Positions 45,116 to 54,786 of a stretch of DNA of 64,000 nt are shown piece after piece. The DNA comes from Alloscardovia venturai (GTDB lineage Bacteria > Actinomycetota > Actinomycetes > Actinomycetales > Bifidobacteriaceae), in contig NZ_JBHTHQ010000012.1 in NCBI RefSeq assembly GCF_042676605.1, forward strand, positions 1 through 64,000. The letters are read 5' to 3'. The translations under genes and the position numbers were made by a program. Positions within the stretch are counted from its first letter, which is position 1. Each line of letters opens with the position of its first letter. The notes under the pieces are model-generated. The model was not told the DNA's origin. It searched no databases and saw only the letters and a program-made list of their open reading frames with translations.

Positions 45116-46401
45116 TATGCCCTCCTCAAGATAGATAGGGATGTGCCAGCAAAGTCATAAGAACGTTCGCCATGTCGTGTCACGTCTACGCCGGTCATTT
45201 CTTCGTATGTGCTAATGCGCCAGCCCATAGTCTTTTCGAGGACAAACGCGATGATAAAGGTCATCACAGCGGAGAAGATAATCGCTATGAGAGCTATGAG
45301 AATCTGTACGATAGTCAGGCGAATGTCTCCATGCGTAAACAAACCATTACCAACAGCAAACAGTCCCACAAGAACTGTACCGATGACGCCACCAACACCG
45401 TGCACACCCACGACATCAAGGGAATCATCAATGCCCAGCTTGAACTTCACGCTGATAGCAAGGCAGCATACAGCGCCTACAATGAGACCGATAATAATTG
45501 CAGCCCACGGGGAGACTACATCAGCAGATGGGGTAATGCCCACGAGACCTGCTACCATGCCAGACGCAGCACCGATGGGAGTTGCCTGACCCGTACGAAT
45601 CTTTTCTACGATAAGCCATCCTATAGTCGCAGCACATGCACATAACGACGTCGAAATAATTGCATATGCAGCGGTACCATTTGCGGCAAAAGCAGATCCA
45701 CCGTTAAATCCGAACCAGCCAAACCACAAGAGGAATGCGCCAAGCATCACGAATGGAACATTATGAGGCTTGAACGGAACACTTCCGAAGCCCTTGCGAC
45801 GACCCACAATCAGTGCGATGACCAATGCCGCCACAGCAGCGTTAATGTGAACCACGGTACCACCTGCGAAATCGTGCGGAGCCACGCCGAAAAGGTGTGC
45901 AATAGCACCATCGGCAGAAAGCAGACCGTGATCCCATACCATGTGAGCCATAGGTGCGTAGTCGAGAAGAGTCCACAGTGCGGTAAAGACAAGCCATGTA
46001 CTGAATTTAACGCGCTCTGCTAATGCACCAGAGATAAGCGCCACGGTGATAATGGCAAAAGTCATCTGGAAGAGCGCATCCACAGTGACAGGGTACGAGC
46101 CAGAACTCGACTGCGCCGAAGCTGTGTAAACGCCATCTTTCACGCCAATGACATCACGCAAGAAGAATCCAGAGAATGGATTGCCAAATATACCGCCCAC
46201 AGACTTCCCGCCGTATGCGATAGACCAACCACACACAGCCCACACGATGCCAACCACTGCCATAGCACCGACAGACAGCATAATCATATGCAAAATCGCT
46301 TTCGCTCGCACCATGCCGCCATAGAAGAACGCCACAGCTGGAGTCATCAGAAATACTAATCCGCTCGAAATGAGCATCCACGCAGTATCACCAGAACTCA
46401 T
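45115..46401 (-). CDS. amtB: Ammonium transporter (428 aa)
   Basis: Eleven-helix trimeric ammonium channel. Landmarks include FFYGGMVRAKAILHMIM near residue 30, the aspartate and first pore histidine in APHDFAGGTVVHINAAVAALV near residue 170, FGWFGFNGGSAFAANGTAAYAI, and the second pore histidine in VVGVHGVGGVIGTVLVGLFA. Length is standard. The ATG follows AAGGGAGG. It is co-transcribed with glnB, which plugs the channel when nitrogen is rich. A GTAAC-N6-GTTAC element upstream may be the nitrogen-control site. Confidence 0.96.
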   Translation of the reverse strand: MSSGDTAWMLISSGLVFLMTPAVAFFYGGMVRAKAILHMIMLSVGAMAVVGIVWAVCGWSIAYGGKSVGGIFGNPFSGFFLRDVIGVKDGVYTASAQSSSGSYPVTVDALFQMTFAIITVALISGALAERVKFSTWLVFTALWTLLDYAPMAHMVWDHGLLSADGAIAHLFGVAPHDFAGGTVVHINAAVAALVIALIVGRRKGFGSVPFKPHNVPFVMLGAFLLWFGWFGFNGGSAFAANGTAAYAIISTSLCACAATIGWLIVEKIRTGQATPIGAASGMVAGLVGITPSADVVSPWAAIIIGLIVGAVCCLAISVKFKLGIDDSLDVVGVHGVGGVIGTVLVGLFAVGNGLFTHGDIRLTIVQILIALIAIIFSAVMTFIIAFVLEKTMGWRISTYEEMTGVDVTRHGERSYDFAGTSLSILRRA

Positions 46402-46467
46402 TGTTACCTCCCTTAGTCTTTCACTTCATATCTAAGAGAAGTAAAGTTTCCAAAAATAATGCCGGAA

Positions 46468-46483
46468 GTAACACATAGGTTAC
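46468..46483. promoter_or_regulatory. Possible GlnR-type nitrogen control site upstream of amtB
   Basis: GTAAC-N6-GTTAC (46468-46483) resembles half of the actinobacterial GlnR box (GTnAC-N6-GAAAC). A GAAAC also occurs nearer amtB on the same strand (within 46445-46451). It lies about 70-80 bases before the amtB start. The match is short and could be chance. Confidence 0.3.
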
Positions 46484-46627
46484 GACCGGTATAAAATGTG
46501 ACGAGTATGTTTCGAACTGTGCAGAGATTTTTGCTCTCAACCGTTCTATATTTCCTGCTCTACGCTACACTTCTACTCTCCTCGCTTTTCTACACGAGAA
46601 GTCGGCATAAAGTTTCTCACGAGACTC

Positions 46628-47824
46628 CTACTCTCCTAAAATCCCATCCACAAAGCCTTCTGTATCAAATCGTGCTAAATCATCAGGCCCTTCACCAAGA
46701 CCTACAAGCTTGACAGGCACACCAAGCTCTCGCTGAACAGCGATGACGATGCCGCCCTTTGCTGAACCATCGAGCTTAGTCAACACAATACCTGTAATGC
46801 CAATAGCTTCAGCAAAAACCTTCGCCTGTGCCATGCCATTTTGACCAGTCGTAGCATCAAGCACGAGGAGCACTTCACCGACAGGAAGATTCTTCTCAAC
46901 GACACGGCGAATTTTGCCGAGCTCATCCATAAGATTGGTCTTATTTTGCAAACGACCCGCAGTATCCACGATGAGTACCTGAGCGTTATCCTCCTTGGCA
47001 CGTTGCGCCGCTTCAAACGCTACGGAGGCAGGATCAGCTCCTTCTTTATCACTCCGTACAACGGGGACACCCACGCGATCCGCCCACGTTTGAAGCTGGT
47101 CGGCCGCAGCAGCGCGGAACGTATCAGCTGCTCCAAGAACTATCTGTTGAGACCCTTCACCGAGCAGAAGGCGAGAGAGCTTGCCCGTCGTGGTCGTTTT
47201 GCCAGAGCCATTGACGCCAACCATCATGATGACATGCGTATCACTAGCATCAGGAGTGACCTCAAGCTCGAGTCGGCGATCAAAGGTGTGACCATCCTTA
47301 TCTGTATTAACTGCCTTGAGAAGTTGAGCGCGAAGCAGGCTCTGAATCTGTGCAGCGTCTTGCGCGCCATTGACTCGCGCATCGCGGCGCAACTCGTCGA
47401 CCATGCCCATCGCCGTGTCAGCACCAACATCTGCAAGGAGTAAAGTGTCCTCTACTTCTTCCCAGTCAGACTCTGATAAATTGTCACGTGTCAAAATAGA
47501 GAACAATGCTTTACCGAATGGATTTGCGGAATGAGACAGGCGTGAGCGCAGGCGATGCATACGGCTTGCGTTATCTTCCGGAACGTCAAGCTCAGAAGTC
47601 GCACTTGCGGCATCTCCGTCAGCATGCCTTGAGTCATCAGCACTGTCTGTGCTGTCCACATCGTTATAAGTGTCGCTGCTACGAGAATCAGACTCCTGCA
47701 TAGCCGGTGTGATATCACGCTGGGCGTTTGCTTTCTTGCTCCTCACCAGCGCGAAAGCAACAAGTGCAATACCCACGATAATTAAGACTGCGGCAATAAT
47801 CGCCCACACTATATGAATATCCAT
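46628..47824 (-). CDS. ftsY: Signal recognition particle receptor FtsY (398 aa)
   Basis: GTPase docking ribosome-SRP complexes at the membrane. A single N-terminal membrane helix (VWAIIAAVLIIVGIALVAFAL) anchors it, then an acidic Asp/Ser-rich A region to about residue 100 and the NG domain: GVNGSGKTTTTGKLSRLLL (G1), DTFRAAAADQLQTWADR, DTAGRLQNKTNLMDEL (G3), TKLDGSAKGG (G4 and G5) and GLGEGPDDLARFD. Start at 47824 (MDIHIV) after GGAGGGAGA; 47884 would add residues upstream of that site. Neighbours amtB-glnB downstream reproduce a common actinobacterial order. Confidence 0.96.
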   Translation of the reverse strand: MDIHIVWAIIAAVLIIVGIALVAFALVRSKKANAQRDITPAMQESDSRSSDTYNDVDSTDSADDSRHADGDAASATSELDVPEDNASRMHRLRSRLSHSANPFGKALFSILTRDNLSESDWEEVEDTLLLADVGADTAMGMVDELRRDARVNGAQDAAQIQSLLRAQLLKAVNTDKDGHTFDRRLELEVTPDASDTHVIMMVGVNGSGKTTTTGKLSRLLLGEGSQQIVLGAADTFRAAAADQLQTWADRVGVPVVRSDKEGADPASVAFEAAQRAKEDNAQVLIVDTAGRLQNKTNLMDELGKIRRVVEKNLPVGEVLLVLDATTGQNGMAQAKVFAEAIGITGIVLTKLDGSAKGGIVIAVQRELGVPVKLVGLGEGPDDLARFDTEGFVDGILGE

Positions 47825-47919
47825 GAAGACATCTCCCTCCGAAGAGAGGCACCACCCAATTACAGGCAGTGTCACCTCTACCAACTAAATCAACACATAA
47901 AAGTCATAAAGAAATAAAA

Positions 47920-48231
47920 CTACTTCAAATGCACTGGAACTACCGAGGAATTATCACCAAGATAGACTGGCGCTTCCTGAGTGCTATCCTCAACCGCTTG
48001 CGCTCGCTCCTGCGCTGCTACCTCATGAATATCCTCTTGCGGCGTATAGGAAACAGGAGTTCCAGCCATGCGCGGGGTGCGAGATTTACTTTCATCCCTA
48101 TCTCGCTCCACAGAGCTCAACCCGCTTGCCTGGTTATTGATGACAGCATCACTTTTCGCCCACTGCACGACAAAGTAAATAATGCCGATAACGACAGCAA
48201 GCCAAAAGATAATAGTCAGAACGTTTCCCAT
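47920..48231 (-). CDS. Small single-pass membrane protein of unknown function (103 aa)
   Basis: I do not recognise a family. One hydrophobic helix at residues ~4-23 (VLTIIFWLAVVIGIIYFVV) is followed by an ~80-residue polar, charged and probably disordered tail. It lies 95 bases upstream of ftsY on the same strand. No ribosome site precedes the ATG, but TAAGAT sits 6 bases before it, so it may be leaderless. Its size and placement suggest a minor envelope protein. Confidence 0.6.
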   Translation of the reverse strand: MGNVLTIIFWLAVVIGIIYFVVQWAKSDAVINNQASGLSSVERDRDESKSRTPRMAGTPVSYTPQEDIHEVAAQERAQAVEDSTQEAPVYLGDNSSVVPVHLK

Positions 48232-48262
48232 ACTTGTATCTTACATGAGATGCTACAAAACG

Positions 48263-49048
48263 TTACATTAAGCCGCTAGACGCCCCAATATCGAGAAGCC
48301 ACTGTCGCACGTCATTACACTCGTCAAGATTTACTGCATGGTCGAGCTTCTTATACTCGCACAATTTGAGGAAAGTATTCTCCTCTAAGAAAGCAGCCAA
48401 CGCGCTTGACTCATGCCGCGCCACCACGTCATCGCGCATACCAAATCCATAAAAAGCGTGAGGTGACTTCAATTGCAACGATTCATCGCCATCATGCGTG
48501 CCCTCTACCAAACCCGGCGCGCAGAAACCGGATAAACATGCGACAGCTTTATAACGGTCAGGATTGATACGCAAAAGATGGACCGCAAGAGCACCGCCTT
48601 GTGAGAAGCCGAACGGTATAATTTCACGCTCGTCAGGAATAAAGTCATCCACCCATTCATCGACAGCGCATGCCGCAGCGTATATATCACGATCAAGATT
48701 TTCACCACTCGGCACTGCTTCGTGGAACCACGAATATGCTCCATCAGTTTTTGCTGCCAGGCTTGAAGCATCATCGTCCATGAAGACACCCATATCATCG
48801 GGGTCAAGCAAAGTCAGTGGTGCACGAAGTGCTACATAATCACTCAAGGGAGACACATAACTACCGAAAAATTCAGCAATATCATTCTCATTCGATCCCC
48901 ACCCATGCAAGAGCACAAAAAGCGGACGACGCGGATTGTTCATGCCGCGCCCGCGAGACCACAATGCCTGCTCCACGCGCAAAGAATCGCCATAATGACC
49001 AGAAACTGCAGTCGCCGCTTTGCCTGGTTCGATAGGAATGTGCTTCAT
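48263..49048 (-). CDS. Phospholipase/carboxylesterase-type alpha/beta hydrolase (261 aa)
   Basis: Cytosolic serine esterase of the YpfH/carboxylesterase-2 group. The oxyanion strand is VLLHGWGSNENDIAEF, the nucleophile is in GFSQGGALAVHLL, the acid lies in the GFGMRDDVV segment and the histidine in KLDHAVNLDECNDVRQWL. Start uncertain: 49048 (MKHIPIEP) has TACAAT 7 bases upstream, which would give a leaderless mRNA, while 49069 and 49057 are in frame. It is divergent from dcd. The substrate is unknown; relatives cleave short acyl esters or lysophospholipids. Confidence 0.8.
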   Translation of the reverse strand: MKHIPIEPGKAATAVSGHYGDSLRVEQALWSRGRGMNNPRRPLFVLLHGWGSNENDIAEFFGSYVSPLSDYVALRAPLTLLDPDDMGVFMDDDASSLAAKTDGAYSWFHEAVPSGENLDRDIYAAACAVDEWVDDFIPDEREIIPFGFSQGGALAVHLLRINPDRYKAVACLSGFCAPGLVEGTHDGDESLQLKSPHAFYGFGMRDDVVARHESSALAAFLEENTFLKLCEYKKLDHAVNLDECNDVRQWLLDIGASSGLM

Positions 49049-49122
49049 AATTAGCATTGTAGTCGCCATCAGAATGTGGCGATAGAGGTTGTTTTGCTAT
49101 CCATTCCAGTACACTGAGAAGT

Positions 49123-49728
49123 ATGCTTTTAAGTGATCACGATATAGTCGAAGCACAAGCAGCTGGCGACATTTCTTTAACTCCATGGACGCCAGCTATG
49201 GTCCAGCCAGCATCTATCGATGTGCGCCTTGACCGCTACTTCCGCGTATTTAATAGCCATAAGTACACCTACGTAGATCCTGCAGAAAATCAAGGAGACC
49301 TAACTGAGCTGCTCGAGGTGGATGCATCTCAACCATGGATCTTACATCCTGGCGAATTCATCTTGGGCTCTACATACGAGTACGTCAAGCTGGGCGACAG
49401 CATCGCAGCTAGGCTCGAGGGTAAGAGTTCACTTGGCCGCTTAGGTATACTAACTCACTCCACGGCTGGATTCATTGACCCAGGCTTCGAAGGTCATGTC
49501 ACATTGGAACTATCAAACGTTTCCAATCTTCCCGTGAAGTTGTGGCCAGGTATGAAGATAGGACAAATGTGCTTCTTCCAGATGTCGAGCCCTGCCGACC
49601 ATCCGTATGGTAGTGCAGAAAATGGTTCGCACTACCAAGGTCAGCGCGGTCCGACTGCTTCACGTTCATACATCAACTTCCATAAGACAGACGTATCCGG
49701 AGAGCTAACGTATCACGATGAAAAATAA
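49123..49728 (+). CDS. dcd: dCTP deaminase, probably bifunctional dCTP deaminase/dUTPase (201 aa)
   Basis: Produces dUMP or dUTP from dCTP for thymidylate synthesis. The motif order is PASIDVRLDRYFRVF, ARLEGKSSLGRLG, HSTAGFIDPGFEGHVTLEL with the catalytic glutamate, WPGMKIGQMCFFQM, and YQGQRGPTASRSY at the C-terminus. The pattern is closest to the mycobacterial and archaeal Dcd-Dut enzymes that release dUMP directly. TACACT lies 7 bases upstream of the ATG and no ribosome site is seen, so the mRNA may be leaderless. The gene overlaps the next one by 11 bases. Confidence 0.94.
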   Translation: MLLSDHDIVEAQAAGDISLTPWTPAMVQPASIDVRLDRYFRVFNSHKYTYVDPAENQGDLTELLEVDASQPWILHPGEFILGSTYEYVKLGDSIAARLEGKSSLGRLGILTHSTAGFIDPGFEGHVTLELSNVSNLPVKLWPGMKIGQMCFFQMSSPADHPYGSAENGSHYQGQRGPTASRSYINFHKTDVSGELTYHDEK

Positions 49729-50449
49729 TAATTCTCACACCCTCGCTGCTCAATCCTCTCAGTCCACAGATTACCGTACTTTAGCGGCTCGTGTCGGTAT
49801 CATTTCTGGCTTTGTCTTCATCCTGCTGCTTGCCTTCGTCTGGTCCGGCGCTACAGCCGGCATGGATTTAGCAATCACTACACGGGTCGTCCACCACCGC
49901 ATAGGTTTCTTGAACCCTATCGCCTTAGGATTTACCGCTCTTGGCGGTACAATCATCGTCATTCTTCTTACAATTATTGCCTTGGGATATCTAGCATATA
50001 GGCGTAAATGGCTCGAAGTAGAAATCGTCTTTGGTGCACTTGCTGGTGATGTCGTTATCGTGACAGCATTGAAAAAGCTCGTCAATCGTCAGCGTCCTTC
50101 ATCTGCTCTGTGGCTAGGTCACGTAGAAGATCAACAATCCTTCCCTTCCGGACATAGTGCGAACAATACTGTTTTGTGGCTAACCGTTGCCCTTGTTTTG
50201 ACAATGATTGCCGTTAATGAAGCCGAACGCACAGCCGCAAAAGTAATGACTATCCTTGGATTCATTATGCCACTATGCATCGGATGGAGCCGCATTTATA
50301 CCGCCCAGCATTGGACTTCAGACGTCCTGTCTGGATGGAGTCTAGGACTTGCGTGGGTAAGTATCGTCGCATGGGTTTATCTAAATCAGCGCGAAAAGCG
50401 TAAAAAAGCTCGTGAAAACGCCACTCCGCGTATTGTGTCAAGCAAATAA
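49718..50449 (+). CDS. PAP2-family membrane phosphatase (243 aa)
   Basis: Integral membrane lipid phosphatase with about six helices. The tripartite PAP2 signature is intact: KKLVNRQRPS, SFPSGHSANNTV with the first catalytic histidine, and SRIYTAQHWTSDVLSGWSLG with the second. The likely substrates are phosphatidate, undecaprenyl pyrophosphate or phosphatidylglycerol phosphate; sequence does not choose. It begins inside the last codons of dcd (11-base overlap), so translation is coupled, an odd functional pairing. The tail after the last helix is basic. Confidence 0.9.
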   Translation: MKNNNSHTLAAQSSQSTDYRTLAARVGIISGFVFILLLAFVWSGATAGMDLAITTRVVHHRIGFLNPIALGFTALGGTIIVILLTIIALGYLAYRRKWLEVEIVFGALAGDVVIVTALKKLVNRQRPSSALWLGHVEDQQSFPSGHSANNTVLWLTVALVLTMIAVNEAERTAAKVMTILGFIMPLCIGWSRIYTAQHWTSDVLSGWSLGLAWVSIVAWVYLNQREKRKKARENATPRIVSSK

Positions 50450-50515
50450 AAATCATTCTACTCTCTCGAAAACATAGTATGAGACCATAGAATCGTCCCA
50501 AGGAAGGTACATATC

Positions 50516-51556
50516 ATGGCAAAAAATACGATTGCTAAGCTCGTTACCGCAGCGGCTGCACTCACGGGGGCAGCTTGGGCTTTTGACAAGTATGCACAAC
50601 ATAAATTCCAGCGCTCTGGAATTTCCCTCGCTATCAATAAACTCAGCGAACTTTCGCCATCTCGTACAGCTCAGGATGAGATGGCGCTACTTGATGAACA
50701 CAAGAGTGCTGAACGGCCAGCAGGTCTACCAGGAATCATACTCAAATCTGGTATTGCCGACGTTTACGATGACGGTAATGACCAGGATTTCGACACCTTT
50801 GGCATGGTAACGTACCGTTTCAAGCCACGAGACTACTCCTCTGCCACCGTGCACAACGTCACAGTGCTCTACGTGCACGGAGGTGGCTATATTACAGGCT
50901 TTGACGCATATCATGTGGCATTCATGACGAGACTTGCTCGTCAGATGGGTGTCACCGTAATCGCGCCAGATTACGCTCCTGCTCCATGGGGTACCGCTAA
51001 AGATGCATACCGCAGTATCACAGCTCTGTACACGCGTTACGGCATTTTGAATCCAGACGAGAAAGTTATCCTTATGGGTGACAGTGCGGGTGCTGGGCTA
51101 GCGTTCGGTCTAGCTCTTACTTGGGCAAAACAGGGTCTTCAAGCACCAGAAGGTATCATTGCCATTAGCCCATGGGTTGATGTGACTCTGTCCAACCCTG
51201 ACATCCATGCATATGTCGACCGTGATCCTATGCTCGATGCCGACCGCTTACGTGTTGATGCGCACGAGTGGGCTGGGCAATGGTCTATGGACGATTCTCG
51301 CATCTCCCCTCTCAAAGCTAACTCAGCGGACATAAAGGCACTACATAAGAGCGAAGTCACTATCATCCAAGGTAGCGATGAAATATTCTTCCCTGACGTT
51401 ACTGACTTCGCTACTCGTCTTACTTCCGCTGGTGTAAAGACAAAACTCCACATCGGCGAGCACATGACTCATGACTATCCATTGCAGCCAATTCCAGAGG
51501 CCAAAGAAAGCTGGAGTCAGATAGAAATGGCAATCGTTGAGGCGACGGTGGAGTAG
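50516..51556 (+). CDS. HSL-family alpha/beta hydrolase (346 aa)
   Basis: Hormone-sensitive-lipase-type esterase. The oxyanion motif YVHGGGYITGF, the nucleophile in LMGDSAGAGLAFGLAL, the acid near GSDEIFFPDVTDFA and the histidine in EHMTHDYPL are all in place. The first ~30 residues include a weakly hydrophobic stretch (AAAALTGAAWAF) that may be a membrane anchor. AAGGAAGG upstream of the ATG supports the start. Together with the esterases at 48263 and 58576 it makes three alpha/beta hydrolases in 11 kb. Substrate unknown. Confidence 0.87.
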   Translation: MAKNTIAKLVTAAAALTGAAWAFDKYAQHKFQRSGISLAINKLSELSPSRTAQDEMALLDEHKSAERPAGLPGIILKSGIADVYDDGNDQDFDTFGMVTYRFKPRDYSSATVHNVTVLYVHGGGYITGFDAYHVAFMTRLARQMGVTVIAPDYAPAPWGTAKDAYRSITALYTRYGILNPDEKVILMGDSAGAGLAFGLALTWAKQGLQAPEGIIAISPWVDVTLSNPDIHAYVDRDPMLDADRLRVDAHEWAGQWSMDDSRISPLKANSADIKALHKSEVTIIQGSDEIFFPDVTDFATRLTSAGVKTKLHIGEHMTHDYPLQPIPEAKESWSQIEMAIVEATVE

Positions 51557-51605
51557 GGCGAGTAGCTTTTACGCCTTTCAACGTAGCCTTCTCGGCGTCT
51601 TAGAA

Positions 51606-54600
51606 TTAGCGATGTCGTTTCACAACTAGCCGCGCCACGCACTTGTACACTTCCGATAGTGCAAGGACGAGAGCTGCAAGTCCCAGTGCTTCAAACCACT
51701 GATGTGGGTGAAGCGGCGTCGTGCCAAATGCCGTGTTCAGAGCTGGAATATAAATTACAGCCAACTGCAAAACGACAGAGAGCGCGATAGCTCCCCACAG
51801 CCACACGTTTGAGAAAAGATTCTTGAACGCGGACTGTGTGGCAGAGCGTGAAGCCAAGGCGTTGAATAGCTGCGCAAAGACGAGGATAGTAAAGCCCATA
51901 GTACGCGCCATGACCATCTGCTCGTCGTGTGATGCACCGTTGACGTTGACAGCGCTTATGTCAGTAAATAGGCCGCCCGGCAGATACAAGTCGATGCCAA
52001 TTAGTGTCACAGCTGCCATAATAATTCCGATAAATGCGATGTCACACCACATAGCCGCGTCTATGACCCGGTCACTCATCTTGCGAGGCGCCCGGTTCAT
52101 CACATCGTCTGTCTGCCCATCCACTCCCATTGCGAGCGCGGGGGCAGCGTCGGTGAGGAGGTTAATCCACAAGAGTTGTGTAGCAAGAAGCGGCACGGTC
52201 ACACCTGTAGAAGATGGATCTTTAATACCGAGAACTCCAGCGAGTACCACGCCAAAGAAGACGGTAAAGACTTCACCAACGTTGGAGGAGAGAAGATAGC
52301 GTAAGAATTTGCGAATATTCTCAAAGATGATACGTCCTTCCTTGACAGCTTCTACTATCGTGGAGAAATTGTCATCAGCTAAAATCATCTTTGCGCTCTG
52401 CTTGGTCACCTCTGTACCTGTAATGCCCATCGCCACGCCTATGTCTGCGCTTTTGACTGCGGGAGCATCATTGACGCCATCGCCTGTCATCGCCACGATG
52501 TTGCCATGAGACTGCAATGCTTTGACGATACGCATTTTATGCTCTGGTGCTACACGCGCATACACAGAAACATGACGAACAGCTGCATTAAACTCGTCAT
52601 CACTCATGGCATCAAGCTCGTCCCCTGTCAAGGCTGTCAGAGCACGACCTGTGATGTTTTCCGCGCGTTCTAATCCATATACACTTTCTCTAGTGTCGCC
52701 CTGCTGCTCGTCGATGATGCCCAAATCAGCAGCGATACGTGCTGCGGTAAGAGGATGATCACCCGTAATCATGATGGTTCTGATACCTGCACGGTGTGCT
52801 TCAGCGATGGAGTCACGCACTTCAGTACGAGGCGGGTCGATAATGCCGACCATTCCTGCCCAGATATAGTCATGCTCGATGGCATCAGCCTGCTCAGCGA
52901 TGTCTTCCACACGCCCTGAAACATCGACACGTACGCCATCAATGTCCTGCATACGAGCCACGTGCAATGGAGCATACGCTTGCCCAAGGGTACGATATGC
53001 CTGATTCGACAAGCGCTCTACATGTGCGAGTATGTCCTGTCGGTCTCCCTGAGTCATTGCTCGTACATGATCACCCACAAGTATGTATGAACAGTGCTCG
53101 AGAAGGATATCAGGCGCACCTTTGGCAAATGCTGTCAATGAGTCAGCATCAGCTTTATCTCGCGCGATAACTGTCTGCATTTTACGTTCGGATGTAAAAG
53201 GAATCTCTGCTACACGCTCGATGCTCTGGTAGTCGTCCATCGCGTGAACTTTGCGCGCGGCTACGAGGAGAGACACCTCCGTAGGGTCACCGATAATTTC
53301 TCCTTCATCGCGTAGCTCACCATTATTCGCTATAGATCCAGCTACGAGCGCGGTCACAACTTCACGGCGTATCGGGCTCGACGTTTCTATCTCTTCGCCC
53401 TCTAGCCCGACAAGTACGCCTACCGGAACGTATCCTGTACCAGTCACCTTCACCTCGCCACTGGCAGTGATAAGCGTTTCGACGGTCATTTCATTACGTG
53501 TAAGAGTTCCTGTCTTATCTGAGCAAATAACCGATGCCGATCCCAACGTTTCCACGGAACTCAGCTTCTTAACGATGGCATTGTGCTTTGCCATGCGCTG
53601 CACGCCCAACGCGAGAACTACCGTCAGAATAGTTGCCAAACCTTCTGGGACAGCTGCTACGGCAAGAGATACCGCAAGAAGAAGAGACTCGATGACATCA
53701 TCAATGCTGTGGAATCCTTCAAGCAACCACAGCGCAGCAAGCACTACTGCCGCAATGATGACAACGGCGATGCCCAAAATCTTGGAGACATTATCCATCT
53801 CTCTTTCCAGTGGAGTGGAATCTTCTTTCGTTTGCGACAGCATGTCAGCGATTTTGCCCACCTGAGTTTTCATACCCGTGGATGTCACAATGGCACGACC
53901 CGTACCTTGCGTGATTGCCGTGCCGTTAAAGACCATATTTGTACGGTCTCCTAAAGATTTTGTGCTCTCTAAAGTCCCCGTTTTCTTCGCTACAGGAAGC
54001 GACTCACCTGTCAGTGATGCTTCAGCGACACGTAAACTCGCAGCACTGAGCAATCGCCCATCTGCCGATACCGTATCGCCCTCACCTAAGATCAAGATGT
54101 CTCCTGGCACGACTTCAGCAGTATTAATGGTGACCGCACGGCCATCACGAAGCACAGTCGTATGCGGTGCAGTCATCTGCGAAAGCGCCTCTACAGCAGC
54201 CTCAGCGCGGTTCTCTTGAATGAACCCCAGCACAGCATTCACAATGAGAATAACGACGATAACTATGCAGTCAAACGGCAGCGGCTCAGCCCCAGATGGA
54301 TTTGTAGAACGTTCAATAACCCACGCGACAAACGAGATGATCGTCGCCACAAGAAGCAAATAAACGAGAGGATCTTGGAACTGTACGAGGAAACGTTTCC
54401 ACGCTGGTACAGCAGGCTTACCTGCTAACTCATTTCTACCATATTTCTCTAAGCGAGCACGTGCCTCTTCGCTCCTGAGACCATTTGTCACACTTGTGTG
54501 GAGTGCGGTCTCTACTGCATTGATGTCGAGGATGGAAGGGTCGGCATCTGCATATGGTTGCGAATCCGATGATGAATTTAATGACAAACCTAATGAAGAA

Positions 54601-54644
54601 GTCGATGGTGAATGAAGCTGCGTTTCACGAGGTAAATCAGACAT
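51606..54644 (-). CDS. Cation-transporting P-type ATPase, Ca2+ (P2A) type (1012 aa)
   Basis: Membrane pump most like bacterial and PMR1-like calcium ATPases. The N-terminal cation-ATPase domain (LRSEEARARLEKYGRNEL) is followed by SLTGESLPV, the ion-site helix VAAVPEGLATILTVVLALG, the phosphorylation site CSDKTGTLTRNEM, MITGDHPLTAARIA and AMTGDGVNDAPAVKSADIGVAMG. The six C-terminal helices include LLSSNVGEVFTVFFG and the LLWINLLTDAAPALAMG segment with an asparagine and aspartate typical of calcium sites. Start at 54644 after AAGGAGTAG. A sodium or magnesium role cannot be excluded. Confidence 0.9.
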   Translation of the reverse strand: MSDLPRETQLHSPSTSSLGLSLNSSSDSQPYADADPSILDINAVETALHTSVTNGLRSEEARARLEKYGRNELAGKPAVPAWKRFLVQFQDPLVYLLLVATIISFVAWVIERSTNPSGAEPLPFDCIVIVVILIVNAVLGFIQENRAEAAVEALSQMTAPHTTVLRDGRAVTINTAEVVPGDILILGEGDTVSADGRLLSAASLRVAEASLTGESLPVAKKTGTLESTKSLGDRTNMVFNGTAITQGTGRAIVTSTGMKTQVGKIADMLSQTKEDSTPLEREMDNVSKILGIAVVIIAAVVLAALWLLEGFHSIDDVIESLLLAVSLAVAAVPEGLATILTVVLALGVQRMAKHNAIVKKLSSVETLGSASVICSDKTGTLTRNEMTVETLITASGEVKVTGTGYVPVGVLVGLEGEEIETSSPIRREVVTALVAGSIANNGELRDEGEIIGDPTEVSLLVAARKVHAMDDYQSIERVAEIPFTSERKMQTVIARDKADADSLTAFAKGAPDILLEHCSYILVGDHVRAMTQGDRQDILAHVERLSNQAYRTLGQAYAPLHVARMQDIDGVRVDVSGRVEDIAEQADAIEHDYIWAGMVGIIDPPRTEVRDSIAEAHRAGIRTIMITGDHPLTAARIAADLGIIDEQQGDTRESVYGLERAENITGRALTALTGDELDAMSDDEFNAAVRHVSVYARVAPEHKMRIVKALQSHGNIVAMTGDGVNDAPAVKSADIGVAMGITGTEVTKQSAKMILADDNFSTIVEAVKEGRIIFENIRKFLRYLLSSNVGEVFTVFFGVVLAGVLGIKDPSSTGVTVPLLATQLLWINLLTDAAPALAMGVDGQTDDVMNRAPRKMSDRVIDAAMWCDIAFIGIIMAAVTLIGIDLYLPGGLFTDISAVNVNGASHDEQMVMARTMGFTILVFAQLFNALASRSATQSAFKNLFSNVWLWGAIALSVVLQLAVIYIPALNTAFGTTPLHPHQWFEALGLAALVLALSEVYKCVARLVVKRHR

Positions 54645-54786
54645 GACCTACTCCTTGGTCGCGCCGCAGAGTAGTCAACGCGTCTCACGCGCTGTGCGGA
54701 TATGAATACATACGTATATGAGATTCTAGCGGAAATTTTCGAATTGTGTAGTGGAGTTGCGCGCCGCATGAACTTATAATCACACT

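Noticed and set aside
46498..46713. 71-codon hydrophobic frame between amtB and ftsY
   Set aside because: It runs into the 3' end of ftsY on the opposite strand, lacks a ribosome site and has no conserved features.
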